Origin: Zarea fungicola
Taxonomy: Eukaryota > Ascomycota > Sordariomycetes > Hypocreales > Cordycipitaceae
Direction: 5' to 3'
Length of the DNA: 64,000 nt
NCBI GenBank assembly: GCA_900169235.1
Contig: FWCC01000219.1
Location: 167,977-231,976, forward strand
Below the pieces are notes generated by a model. That model did not search any database. It saw nothing but the letters and a program-made list of their open reading frames with translations, and had not been told where the DNA came from. Every line of letters starts with the position of its first letter. Position 1 is the stretch's first letter. This document shows, piece by piece, positions 1-11,308 of this stretch. The translations under genes and the position numbers were made by a program.

Positions 1-469
1 TGTGAGGCACTCCACCGAGGCTGGTTTTGCCTGGCTGATGCAGGATTCCGAGCTTGCCAGCGTAAAGTCAAACCGCGATTATCCGACTCGAGTAATTACC
101 GTAGTTTTATAGCCGTTAGTAAGCCTGTCTGATCTTATCACGTACATGACATAGGTACACTTCGGAGTCGTGATCGCGGGGAAAACCCACCCATTTACAC
201 AGCCAGAAGAGGGTGCCCGTTGCTGGTTTTCGGTATAAATACCCCAAGTTTCCCCCTCGAACACCGAAAATTTATCTCTTTAAATAAATCTTTTAGATGA
301 ATGTACTTTGAAGAGGCAAAGGCAGAAAAAAAAAATACGCAACAGCAGACTCCAAGTACGACGACACAAGGACACAAGAGCAAGATAAGGAAAGAAGAAA
401 ACGAAAAAGGGCAAGAACAAGAGAAAATAACAAGAGAGGAAAGGGAAACCGAAAAAAACAAAGAAAAAA
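1..469. other. Upstream region of the P450 gene
   Basis: No convincing gene lies here. A TATAAATA box is at 234-241. From about 311 to 469 the sequence is A- and purine-rich, which looks like a 5' leader. An ATG at 301 opens a long frame that overlaps the P450 start (see the findings). Confidence 0.5.
234..241 (+). promoter_or_regulatory. Candidate TATA box of the P450 gene
   Basis: The perfect TATAAATA element lies 229 bp before the P450 ATG. Transcription starting some tens of bases downstream would include the ATG at 301, which matters for the overlapping upstream frame. The start site itself is not visible. Confidence 0.45.
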
Positions 470-2330
470 ATGGAGAATACTGCAAAAATTCTATCCCTTC
501 TTTACCAGTCGCCTCGAGTGACCGGCGTGGCCATAATCACCATCCCCCTTGCCATCTACACCTTTCGCAAGGTCCTCCTGCCGAAGCCCCTTCCTGGCAT
601 CCCATACAATGCCGAGGCGGCAAATTCACTCTTTGGAGATGTACCAGCAATCCTACGGGAAGCACCCGACAACCCTCATACATGGATCACCGAGCAGACG
701 AGCCGGCACAACAGTCCCATCGCACAAGTTTTCCTCATACCATTCGGCCGCCCGTGTCTCATCATCTCTGACTTTCGTGAAGCCCAAGACATCATGATGC
801 GTCGAAAAGAATTTGATCGCTCGTCGTTAATTATTGGCACGATTGGGGGTGAAGCACCCCTATTTCACGCCAACATGACGACTGGATCTGCCTGGAAGGC
901 CCATCGGAAGCTGTTACAGGACCTCATGTCACCCGAGTTTCTGCACAATGTTGCTGCGCCCAATATCTACAAGAGTGCTTCTCGACTGATGAATCTTTGG
1001 GATCAGAAATCGGCTGTTGTTGGCACAATGCCCTTTGCCGCCAAGGATGACTTGTTTTACACTGCCTTGGATGCAATTTATGACTTCGGATACGGCGACG
1101 CTGCGGTGGAGAGAGCACTCATTCCACAGCTGAGGATGATGGAAATGCTTACCGAGGCTGAGAAGGATAGGATCCGGGACAGTGGTAGTGCCGAAGTTGG
1201 CATTGAGTTCTCAACCGCTGCTATTCCTGCGTCGATGGATGCTATTCTCAAGTCAGCCAACAATGTCGTGCCACCCCCAGCGCTTGCATGCCCAGCGCTT
1301 GCCTGGTGGATAATGGGCCTTCGTCCAAGCATTCGAAAAATGCGTGCTGCCAGAAACAAGTTTATCGAGGACCAAGTTTTGAAGAGCGCGGCTAAGCTTC
1401 AACGCCGGCTGGACAAGGATGAAGGCGATGTGGGAGTCAAATCAGCCATTGACCACATTATGGAACGGGAGCGAGCGTTTGCGGCCAGTTCTGGGAGAGA
1501 GCCTATATACTGGTCTAATGCAATCCGTGATGAGGTAAATTCACCTTTTCCGACCCAATTCACAAGCCGCACACACGCTAACAACTCCTTCCTCTTTACA
1601 AAAGATATTTGGCTTTGTGGCAGCTGGACATGACACGACAAGCACTGCACTCTCCTGGGGCGTCAAATTCTTGGCAGATAGCATCTCCGTGCAAAATAGG
1701 CTGCGAAAAGAACTGAGTACCACCCACGCCAATGCCTTTGCCGAAGATCGGCCACCAACAGAAGCAGAGATCACATCCGCCCGCATACCATACCTGGACG
1801 CCGTTGTAGAGGAAATTGCACGCCTCTCACATATTGTACCTGTGCAAGAGCGTGAAAATATGCAAGATACAGTTATTTTCGGCCACCACGTCCCTAAAGG
1901 TACATATGTCTTCCTCGCCAACAAAGGTGCCGGCTTCACTGAGCCAGCCATTACGGTGGATGAGTCGAAACGCAGTGCTTCCTCCCAGGCGGCTCTCCAC
2001 GAGGGCCGGACCACTGTGCTATCAAAAGAGGAGCAAGTTAATATGAATGACTTTCGCCCTGAGAGATGGCTTGTGGTTGACGATGATGAGAACGAAGTGT
2101 TTGATCTTGCAGCATGGCCGGCCCTGGCGTTTGGCTTAGGCCGCAGGGGCTGCTTTGGGCGGAAGCTGGCACATCTGGAGCTTCGGATTATTGTTACACT
2201 GATGGTGTGGAACTTTGAACTATTGGCATGTGCGGAAGCTTTGTCGAGTTACGACGCCGTTCAGGTGAAGCTGCGTGAGCCGAGAAAGTGTTATGTATCG
2301 CTACGCCGCCGGAATTCAATGAATTCTTGA
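470..2330 (+). CDS. Cytochrome P450 monooxygenase
   Basis: This is a microsomal haem-thiolate monooxygenase of unknown substrate. There are two exons, 470-1534 and 1605-2330, joined in phase 0 over a 70-nt intron, giving 596 aa. An N-terminal hydrophobic segment at about residues 17-32 should anchor it in the ER membrane. The I-helix oxygen-binding motif AGHDTTS is at about 362-368, the K-helix ExxR (EIAR) at 425-428, and the haem loop FGLGRRGCFG carries the thiolate ligand at about Cys538. All catalytic signatures are intact. At 596 aa it is longer than the usual 500-530 aa; part of the excess is a Ser/Glu-rich stretch just before the FRPERW motif. No PKS, NRPS or terpene synthase gene lies within the window, so no pathway can be assigned. 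The family is certain from the motifs; the CYP subfamily is not. Confidence 0.93.
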
Positions 2331-3242
2331 ATACTGTCAGTCACTTCAGTACAATTTATGCAATTCCACGAGCAAAATGTGTATCATAACATTAGCAACT
2401 CATCTCAAACTAGTTAGTCAACGTATAATGTGATTCTGGTTTTTATCACTGGCTTGCAAAGTAAACGTTGTCTCTTCAGCACGCACCACACTTCCAGCCC
2501 CGAGGACAGAAAATAATGATTCAGTTTATTAAAGAGAGGCATGGCGTACCCGGGATAACAGACGTGGCTGCCCATCAGAATTGGTATGGATGGCGGGCAG
2601 ACGACGACGACGAAATAGGCCTCCTGCATATAACTTGAGACAGCATCTGTCTTTGATAACAAAACAAAGGCTAAAACAGGAATCCGAAAAGTAAATTAAT
2701 TTCAATCGTGGGAAAGCCCATCAGCTCAGCCTCGTAGCCCACGTCGAACACAATATGTACACATTCGCCCCCTTCTCGGCGATTGCGGCTCAAAACGGGT
2801 TAGCGCATAGTTTGGTGTCCTCCGACCACCGCTGATAAATCTCTTGTTGACCTTGCGACGCTACGTCCATTTTAGGAAATCCTTTCAAGACTTCACTGGG
2901 TGGGGCCTCCTCCGACATCATAGGTAGTGCATGGCCAACGAAAGTGATTGTGCGTAAAATGATGCGTAATTCTCTCTAGTTTCCCAGTTGATGAGCTTAA
3001 TGCTACAGTGTGGCGTGCCGGTTTCTCGGCCCATAGAATGCGACGGGGTAGGCTGTGATACCTCTCAAGTATATATATTATATAGATGGCCTTGCCCTTA
3101 CGAAGTAGACATACACAGCCGAAGTCCTTCGCAGTACTTTTCTGCATAGCATCGTTTATACATCTTGTCACTTTATTCATTTGATTTATATCTTTTGCTC
3201 AATTCAAAAACTTGGAGCACATAAAAAAATCAGACCGTGGAC
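2331..3242. other. Intergenic region between P450 and the DUF7702 gene
   Basis: Only short frames without family resemblance are present. A TATA-like TATATATATTATATAG run near 3070-3085 is the best candidate core promoter for the next gene. I see nothing else. Confidence 0.4.
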
Positions 3243-4148
3243 ATGACAAGCCGACCCTTTGACACCTACGACGGCCTCTCAGTCGGCCAACTGATCCTAT
3301 ATGCAGTCTTTCTCGCTGGCGCCATCATTCTCTGCGTCAAGCACGGTTTTAGTAAATCGGCTGGCTGGCGATTCCTGCTCGTGCTCGCACTCGTTCGCAT
3401 TATCGGCTGCTCCCTTCGTCTCGCCACCATCTCCGATCCAACAAACAAGAGCCTCTACATTGGCTGGATGGTCCTCACCGGTCTCGGTCTGGGGCCCTTA
3501 ATCCTCATGCTCCTCGGCCTCCTATCCCGCACCTTTGAGTCTATGCGTCGAAATGGGCACGACATTGTCAAGCCAATCTTTCACCGCGCGATCCAAACAC
3601 TCATGCTAGTGGCCATCATCCTCCTCATTGTCGGTGGCTTCAGTGCTAGCTTTACCATTTCCTCTAGTGGCAGTCCACAGATAAGCTATGCGGAAGTGAG
3701 CCGCATCGGCTCTGGGCTTATGATTGTTGTATATTTGCTGCTGTGTGGTGAGACGTTGCTGGCGGTGGTTAATCAGGGCTACGTCGTGCAAGGCGAGCAT
3801 CGCATCATTCTAGCTGTAGGCTTCTGTCTGCCGTTTGTGCTAGTGCGTCTCGTATATAGCCTTGTGCTTGTGTTTACGCACGTGCACTCGACACCGTGGC
3901 TGATGCTCACAATGGAGGTCATCATGGAGGCCATAGTCGTACTCGTCTGTCAGATTCTGGGGTTTTCGCTGTCCAGAGAACCAGAGCAAGGGACTGTCGC
4001 TGATATTGAGGGCCAGAATCTCCCCGCCTACGGAAATATGTCGCCAGAGCCATACTGCGGCCGTCCCGAGGAGCAGTATCTTCGTCAGGCTGGGGGGAAG
4101 AAAACTCGCCGCGAGCGCAAACGTGAGCGCCGAGACCGGCGCTGGTAG
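3243..4148 (+). CDS. Seven-transmembrane DUF7702 family integral membrane protein
   Basis: This is an intronless 301-aa polytopic membrane protein. The first ATG of the frame is at 3243; the reading frame extends two codons upstream only from a GTG. Seven hydrophobic helices can be seen at about residues 15-31, 42-58, 73-93, 117-139, 155-175, 188-207 and 217-238. They are followed by a cytoplasmic-type hydrophilic tail ending in a strongly basic run (KKTRRERKRERRDRR). The N-terminal pattern of one helix, a basic HGFxxSxGW linker and an RIIGxxLxLAT helix is what I associate with the DUF7702 family, found widely in Pezizomycotina and of unknown function. The topology resembles RTA1-like or rhodopsin-like fungal proteins, but no receptor function should be assumed. 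It ends tail-to-tail with the Smr gene, 270 bp away. Confidence 0.8.
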   Translation: MTSRPFDTYDGLSVGQLILYAVFLAGAIILCVKHGFSKSAGWRFLLVLALVRIIGCSLRLATISDPTNKSLYIGWMVLTGLGLGPLILMLLGLLSRTFESMRRNGHDIVKPIFHRAIQTLMLVAIILLIVGGFSASFTISSSGSPQISYAEVSRIGSGLMIVVYLLLCGETLLAVVNQGYVVQGEHRIILAVGFCLPFVLVRLVYSLVLVFTHVHSTPWLMLTMEVIMEAIVVLVCQILGFSLSREPEQGTVADIEGQNLPAYGNMSPEPYCGRPEEQYLRQAGGKKTRRERKRERRDRRW

Positions 4149-4418
4149 CGTTGGGGAAGAGAACCTGGGGCGAAAAAGTATGTTGATCAAGATAAAAACA
4201 CAAACATAAACTAGCGATACCGATTAGCGCGTCATTGAGTTATTCTAGTCTCCTCCCATAGTAGCAGGAAATATATTCGCACATTATACATATGTATATA
4301 CGTTGCAAGCCCCCCTTCGGAACGCCTAATAGCATTTGGTATCCAAGAAACAACAAAAAATTAGGTGGTTTGTATAGCCAAAGCACAATCCACAGAAACA
4401 ATGGGAAAAAACGACACT

Positions 4419-5363
4419 CTACATGACAGTACAGCAAGCCTTTTCGAGCTTGCGTAGGATGCGAGGCAACACCTTTTCGACCATGGCCGCAATCTCGTCC
4501 TGTTGCTGATTTCCCTGCTGGTTCTGGTTCTGGTTCTGGTGTTGCTGCTGACCACCATACTGCTGGCCACCATGCTGCTGTTGTTGCCCACCGCCGTAGT
4601 GCTGCTGCTGTCCTCCGTGCGGCTTGCCACCTCCGTGCTGTGGGGGCAGCGGCTCGCCACCCTGCAAGTTAATGTAGATGCGTCCCGCGTTTTCCTCGGT
4701 ACGGAACTGCAAGCCCATCTCGCGGCAGAGTTCCTCGACCTTTGGCTTAATCTTTTGCACGTGGCCGACTGAGTGGTTGCCCTTGCCGACAATGGCGTGC
4801 AGATGCGTCTGGCCCCGCGAGCGGTCGGCGCGGATGCGCTCCTCGAGGATGCGCTCGGCCTCCTCGACGAAGAGGCCGTGCAGGTCAATGGCATCGGCGT
4901 CAACGCGACCAGGTGCATTGTTGGCGCGGAAGATGTACTCGGCCGCCTGGCGATTGTAGTCGTCCATTTTGGCGTCGTGGGCCTTACCCTCGTTCGAGAG
5001 CTCCTTGGCACGGGCACCATCGCCAGAGTCATATGCCTTGCGGGACTGTAGGAAAGGAAAAGGTTAGTTGGGATGTTAGAGACTCGCCATCTCAACCGCG
5101 AGGATGGGCGGGGCACTAGAGTGTAGACGCCTACATTGTCAAAGCAGGCATTCCGCTTATCGGCCTCGCTGCGCGCCAACTCACGCAGGCGATCGTACTC
5201 GCGCTCGGTATCGTCGCCGTGGTCACCAGCGTTGAAGGCTACAGAGAGAGTGTTGGACAGTTAGCTGGAAGCTCTCTACGAGACACCGTGCTGACAATAA
5301 CTCGAGGACAGTGGAAGAGAAAACCATACCGCGCCCGCCTAGTCTCGTCATCGGAATTGACAT
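4419..5363 (-). CDS. DUF1771-Smr domain protein with Q-rich linker and C-terminal CaaX box
   Basis: There are three exons on the minus strand: 5363-5330, 5238-5135 and 5045-4419, giving 254 aa. Both introns have clean GT...AG ends and keep frame. A DUF1771 helix (about residues 18-82, with EREYDRLRELARSEADKR and SRKAYDSGDGARAKELS) precedes an Smr domain (about 98-175). The Smr domain carries the DLHG motif at 99-102 and GKGNHS, features of the Smr/MutS2 C-terminal nuclease or RNA-binding fold. A Gly/Gln/His-rich low-complexity linker follows, then a basic helix. The protein ends KACCTVM, so the last four residues (CTVM) form a CaaX farnesylation box. Yeast relatives exist as uncharacterised Smr proteins. 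The role is probably RNA binding or cleavage; membrane tethering is my inference. Confidence 0.88.
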
Positions 5364-6529
5364 GGTTTCGGATTGAAAGACCTTTTGGCCTGGTGGAGTC
5401 GGGAAAAGGTGGTGAACTTTAGCAAAGAGCCCTGGGGATTGCAATTGATGATTAAATGAATCGAACAAAGCAGCAATATGCTCAGAAAGTTGGCAAAAGA
5501 CGGCTAGCGGGATTCTTCCGACGGTCGGGGCACAAGAGCTGTGCTGGCAATTCAATATTTGAGCGGGGGTGGTGGCCTCCCAGCCACATACTGGTAGACA
5601 CGAGCTAAACCAAATGGGCTTGTAGATCAAACTATTATCCAAGTCATTGAGCCACGTTGAATGATGCAAAAGAACTTGGAGGCTTTAAACATTCCTCAAG
5701 AAAGTGCGGGAGTAAGAAGAAGAAGAATAATAACTATGACTTTCTGCAATGATTAGATGCGTGGCTCATTAGGACTTGCGACTATTCTCTTCGGCTCCAA
5801 AATGAGTTGATCTTAGGGCATTTTCCCTTTTCGTAAATGTCAACTCCATCAGGCATGGTACATAAATAAGGCTGATGTAGATCATTGCGATGCTGCAGTA
5901 AAGCCACATCCATGGTTGACTACAGTGCAAGCAGATATTTTTCTCCTACCAATCCATCCAACTCATTCTGCTAGCCCATATTACAGCAGTTGCTTATCCG
6001 TGAGCACGATTTTGCTGCGGCATGTTTCACTGTGATGGTAGGCAAACAGTCTGACCTGAGCCCCAACCTTTCCCCGTGCTGCTGGGCATATGTATTTGAG
6101 GGGACGCCAGTGAGCAAGACAGAAAGAAAAAGGTCAGACACTTACGCCATAAAATGAACCGCTTCTCCCCGCCACAAGGCGATCCTTGTTTAGGCCTCCT
6201 GCCAGTGTGCTGTAATACATCGCCCTTTTCGTGGGAGTGAAACATCGCATGCCAAAGCCAAGTTGGCGCGACGCGCCCAACTGCAATCAAGGGCTGACCG
6301 ACATCCCTTGACACTCAAATAGAGACGGCACGCTCTGCACTTTTCTTTATCCTCCGTCCATATCCCTCTTTTGTTGTTTCCTTCTTAGACTATAGAACCA
6401 TTACTGATCAACTAACGACGAAGTAAAATATTTTACCTTGGTTTCTTCACTTTCTTCTATCACTTACAAGCCACCGCGCTTCACTCAGAGCATTTACATA
6501 CAAAACATATAGAGACATATACCGCCGAT
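5364..6529. other. Divergent intergenic region, Smr gene / Ser-rich gene
   Basis: This stretch lies between two divergently transcribed genes. No supported gene is seen. From about 6340 to 6480 the plus strand is pyrimidine-rich, as expected of a fungal promoter and leader for the gene at 6530. Confidence 0.4.
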
Positions 6530-7109
6530 ATGCGCAACCGATTCTTCAAGCATGACCCAGGGTATATTGCCCTAAAGGACTTGGAAGCCAAGACGAGCAA
6601 ATACAGTGCCACAACCACAACTAGAGAACGCTCATCCTCAAACTCGACAGATAACTCCGACGACTGCTATCCATCAAGCTTCAAGAAGCGCATGTCCACT
6701 GCCTTTTCATCAAAGACCAGTCGACACTCCCGCAAATCATCAGTAGTCTCTGATATTATCAAGTCGAAGCGTGCCTCGTTCAGAGGTGCATTCACAGCCA
6801 CCAAAGATGTACTGGTGTCGTCGATCCCGCTTACCTCCCGACGCAGCACCGACTGCAGCAGCACCGATGGCCGCAGTGAGCAAAAGACAGCAACAGACAA
6901 AATCGCCAGCAAGGAGAGACATTCTTGGATCAAAAACTGGGCTTCTTCGCCACCCATCGAGCTCGGGCCCGTCTTCACCGTATCTCATTCTACTCTCTTT
7001 ACACCATTCTAAAACGGCTACTGCCTACGAATTTTAGACCTTACACTCTCTCCTGTCCTTTTACGTTGCCCTGGTATCACTGGTGCTTTTCATTTGTCAA
7101 TGTTGTTAG
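6530..7109 (+). CDS. Small Ser-rich hypothetical protein, possibly with a spliced tail anchor
   Basis: I do not recognise a family. The frame from ATG 6530 reads 160 aa to a stop at 7012 without splicing. It is rich in Ser, Thr, Lys and Arg (runs such as SSKTSRHSRKSSVVSD) and looks disordered. An alternative uses a possible intron 6980-7037 (GTATCT donor, TTCTAAAA branch-like site, TTTTAG acceptor). It joins residue 150 to a second exon, 7038-7109, that adds a 23-residue hydrophobic tail (core LLSFYVALVSLVLF), giving 173 aa with a tail-anchor-like end. I give the longer span because the spliced version ends in a membrane segment that is unlikely by chance, but this is not proven. A pyrimidine-rich leader precedes the ATG. 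Confidence 0.5.
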
Positions 7110-10100
7110 CTCTGCATTTATTATTGGCGTTTTAAATACAACCTTCTTTTGCCAGTACTCATGAGTTTGTTAAAATCCCGAGCGAGCCAAGTAATAATAC
7201 CAATAGGAAGCAGCCCAAAAGCGACTACAGTAGTGGGTCGACCCCTGAACGCCATGTGGTTGTTCGTGGGGTCGCCAGACAAACGTTTAATTTTAGGAGG
7301 CGCGTGGGCCATGAGGCTTATTGGTATATTTGAGGTTAACTATTAAAAACAGCCGGCCGGATTAAAGGGGAAATATGAGCAGACGATTACAGCGGAACAA
7401 TGGTGCCCATATGACCAGCTTGGCCCAGCTAAAATTTAGCAGCTGAGCAGCGGCGCTTGGAAACGCCAGCCAGTGTAACCTCCCACCTCGTCTGGAGTAA
7501 CATGCGTCGAGGTGCGGCATTATGAATGAGAGGCTATGCGTTAGGAACTTATGTGCATATTATCGTGATATTATATGCTCGAAATGTAGGGATGTCTTTG
7601 GTATTGAACCATAACGAAAGAGTATGCGGCGCTCAAACGGTGACAATGACCATGTCACTACTCCAGTGCTTGTGCGTCCAGCCTAAGAATGCAGAGCGCT
7701 TTTTGTGCCACGGCAAGCGGCCAGTTTTTATATTCAACATTTAATACTGTTAGTTATTTGAAGAAAAAAGAAGAGGAAAGCAAAAGCAAAGAGCGCATAT
7801 GTTCCCAAACAACCTGGCAGGTAATACATAATTCACATACTTCTATGAGTCTTCTAGAAGGCTGCACCCAACGCTGCCAACATCCTGGGCGATTCTGCCA
7901 GATGCCAAAATAAGACACTTTCCATGTCAAGACCCTATTAGGCTGCCTTGGTGGGAAAGTAGTAAGAGCTGGCCGGCCGGTAGTAAATTTTATTCTACCG
8001 ATGAGATTATGTACATACCAGTAACATGTATGCAATCAGCCAGGGCACTGGTTCGCACGCTCTCCACTCGTGAAAAGTCGGCCGAATCGGAGTCTAGCTT
8101 TACCGTTGTGGCGGTGGAAAACAATTTCTTAGCGCCAGGGCAATCTCGTTCGCACTGGAGCACTGACACTCGGCGCAGCGGGCAATTCAAATAGTTCCTA
8201 GGAGCTGTGGAATAGTTAGGTAGGTAATTTTGGCGGACGATAGCGTTTGTTAAAGCCGTATCACTACAGGAATAATAACACGGACGGTAGCACTACCAGT
8301 AGGCGAAAGTGGGCGGCACTTTTGTCAATTTATTATTTCCCGCAGATCTGTCCGGATAGTCAGATATGCCAGAAAAATGTCTAGAGGCAAAGAACCAGCG
8401 GCTACCATTCATGGCTGATAAAGAGACTTTACTCCAGAGTCCAGTAGGACCCTGCGTGACAACTCCGCACAACTAGAATTGAGTGTTTGCAGTGGATACT
8501 TCAGTCTGTTTTGCGACGACAACTCAGGTCTCAGCCCGTCCTGTCGGAAACTGTGGGTGTTGGGGGTCGCCCGCGGCAATTATCAGGGAAGAGGGCAGTG
8601 GTTTCATCATGCAAGGGACCACTTTCGCCCCCCCAAAAGCCCAGTTGTCTGTTTGTGATATTTAAATCTAGTTTACAATTCATAGAAGATAGCAGGCATC
8701 ATTAGGAGGACACCCACGGTATTTTGAGGCAGAATTACCACAAGAAATTAGCCTGTGCTAAGCTGCCTGCCAGCGATGTTCGCACATCCGGTTCTGACGC
8801 AGCATGGATACAGTATGGACACAAAGTGGCGATATGGTAAGTGAAGCGAGTGTTGTGGGTTTGGCTGCTAATCACCTGAGACTGTGTCACCCTCATCGCC
8901 CAAGGGTGTTCCAGTCGCAGGGAGCTGAAGGCAAGGTTCTTGCCGGTGCAAGGGCGAAAGCTCTGGGTTCCAAATTGTTACGATATCAACAAAGGGCGGA
9001 ATAAAGCGAAGGAGTCTTCGTCGCGTGGTGAGATGACAGGCAACCGTGCTGCTAATGACCGATGGCATACGTTTGAATGGCGCGGTGGTGAAACAGAAGC
9101 AATGGAATATTGCCTTTCGCATTTCGGGAAATTTGAGGTGGGACAACGGGTTGCGCTCTCTAGTTTCGCTGTTGTCTCTAGTCCTAGTATTACAGAACAA
9201 CGCCAGGAGAGTGGGATGCACCCATTGCTGGCACTCGCCCTCCGTATAAATAGAAACTGGATGATATACTCGAAGCTGTCAATTTTGCCTCCAAAAAGGC
9301 TTGTGGCAAGCGGCGTCTGCGTTGCAATCTGGCAGGCGCCAGAGACTGACCAGTGCAGGCTGCCCATCTCCCCACCCAGTGGTCGTGGCCTTGATCAGCG
9401 AATCGTCAGGCTTCTCTGTACATACATACATTACATTGGAGTCTGGAGCACAGGTTCCACAACTCAAGAGCTTGCTACCTTTTTGCAAATGAAAGACCCG
9501 GCAACAGAGGTCAGTTTGTACATGTGGCTGGCCCAAGCTCTACCAGTACGCAGCCTGGTCGGTCGGTAGGGACGATGCGACTTGCCAGCCAGGAGAAGTC
9601 GGCCCACTTGGCAATTCATCGTACTTCTATGAAAAACGGAGTACTCAGTACTGGGCTACTAGCTACCTACCTAGGCACCTAGGCAACGTTAGGAGAATGA
9701 ATGTAGTGCGTGGTTCCTCATCTATTGGCGTGATGGCCGGTCATTCACCATCGTTGTTAACCTTGCAGTGGACTCAAATGGACTCGATGCTGTGGGATAG
9801 TGGCGTTTCATCTTGCCTACCAAAATGGGCGATGGGCACGATATCTTTGCTGTGGCTGGTGTTTATTCGCGAGCAAACGCGCTGTGGAAGCCGTCCCAGC
9901 AATAAAGTACATTACCAGAGTGGAGGAGGCGGAGGGAGACGGCCAAACATGAAGCTCCATCGAAAAAGAAATAGAAAGAATCCAGAAGCCGGTGACACAG
10001 GTTCAATGTCCTAGCCAATTTTGCCGTCACCATTATAAAACTTAAGAGTCTCTGGTGGTGGATAATAAGAGTGTCTCCTGTAGTAGGCTTCATTCAGGAA

Positions 10101-10588
10101 GTGGCCGTCTCAGGTTTACAGGCTTGAAGTGCAAAACGCTATAGAGGCAGGCCCCAGACGGGGTATGATGTAGATGGTACGATGGTACAGGACAAGCTGG
10201 ATGTGGACTCCACTGCGGACACTGTGTACAGGGTACCTGGCTGGCTGGTGGACACGAGCGATATTAGAACGCCACAGCGATTATGCTGCAGGTCACAGGA
10301 AGTACAGGGGAGACAAAAGGCAATGATCTTCACCCCTGTCAGTGGGATGTGTCGTGGAGTTCGGTACCTGAGTGACTAGGATGCACAGTGCACCATGGAT
10401 CAATGCATGTACTCCGTACCCAAGGTGCAGGCCCCATACGTCTCCAGCGCACTCTGCCGTCGGCGAAAGCAACACCGCGCTGCGTTTTGGGAGCTGACAG
10501 AGGTGAGTGCTAATACTGCTGCTGGATGTTAGCGCCGACTGGGCTGTCCTAGCGTTCCTCATTCGCTGCAATGACCTCTCTTGCAATG
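7110..10588. other. 3.5-kb gap without a supported gene
   Basis: Several frames of 60-210 codons exist on both strands. They lack ATG starts in good position, family motifs or splice-linked partners, and I do not annotate any of them. The stretch holds TACGGAGTA-type motifs (9637-9645, 10409-10419) and a TACCTACCTAGGCACCTAGG-like cluster near 9660-9690. It is probably an extended promoter region of gna1, or holds non-coding transcripts. No transposon ends or terminal repeats were seen. Confidence 0.4.
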
Positions 10589-11308
10589 CCTGGTGCTAGC
10601 TCCTCCCCAGACCTTTCCCCCCTTTAGCATAGCACGGCCCCCCATCGTTTTTTCGCTCGTTCGCTCACAAACTCATTTCCTCAGACGAGCCACACCCACC
10701 TAAGTTCTGCTTGCAGTCCAGCGCATCAACAGATTCCACTTTCTCTTTCTCGCTTCCCTCCATCACCCGGGGTCCATTTGTCTCGCTGCGCTCAATTGGC
10801 TTCACTTTCGTTTCTTCTTTTGATTGTCACAATCATTCCTCTTCGTGAGTTTTCATCATCCCGCTTCCCGCTATCGCCCAGCCTCGCCCACTCCTTTCAC
10901 CAGCTTGCCGCCACTACCAGCCACACGCAGGGGACGCAGACAACAGTATTGCAGGCCGTCAAACAATCTTGTCACCCAAACCACTGGTGTCTACCTGTTT
11001 TGACAGCAGGACTTTTTGGTCTCGTGCGATACAGATACGCTTCAGATTCCACACGACTCTCCCCCTTCCTTGCCATTCCTTGCCAGAGTCTCTTGCTCCG
11101 CCTGTGTTACACCTTGGACTTCCGGATCGCCACGACCCAAACAGCTTCCCCTATTTGCTGACCCCTCTCCATAGGCGCAGGATCTCATCGACGACTTTTT
11201 AGATTACGATAACGATCGGCCTCATACACTCTCTTGCTCCGAAGAGGATTCATTGAATTTTTCGAAAGAAAGCGCCCAAGGAACCGATACCATTTTATTA
11301 CCGGCAAG
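10589..11308 (+). promoter_or_regulatory. ATG-free, pyrimidine-rich leader/promoter of gna1
   Basis: On the plus strand there is no ATG in any frame for 720 nt between the ATG at 10586 and the gna1 start at 11309. The stretch is C/T-rich (for example TTCTCTTTCTCGCTTCCCTC). This is the pattern expected of a long 5' untranslated region kept free of upstream start codons. The transcription start cannot be read from sequence, and a leader intron is possible. Confidence 0.55.

Noticed and set aside
4361..5179. 272-codon minus-strand frame over the Smr gene
   Set aside because: It reads another frame of the same exons and crosses both sides of a clear intron. The Smr frame carries the domain.
8940..9569. 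209-codon open frame on the plus strand
   Set aside because: It begins at a TTG; the first ATG leaves about 180 codons. Composition is irregular, there is no domain and no splice partners, and an overlapping minus-strand frame is equally open.
9697..10014. 105-codon ATG frame on the plus strand
   Set aside because: Low-complexity end, no family resemblance, no promoter or leader pattern. It fits chance open sequence in the gap.
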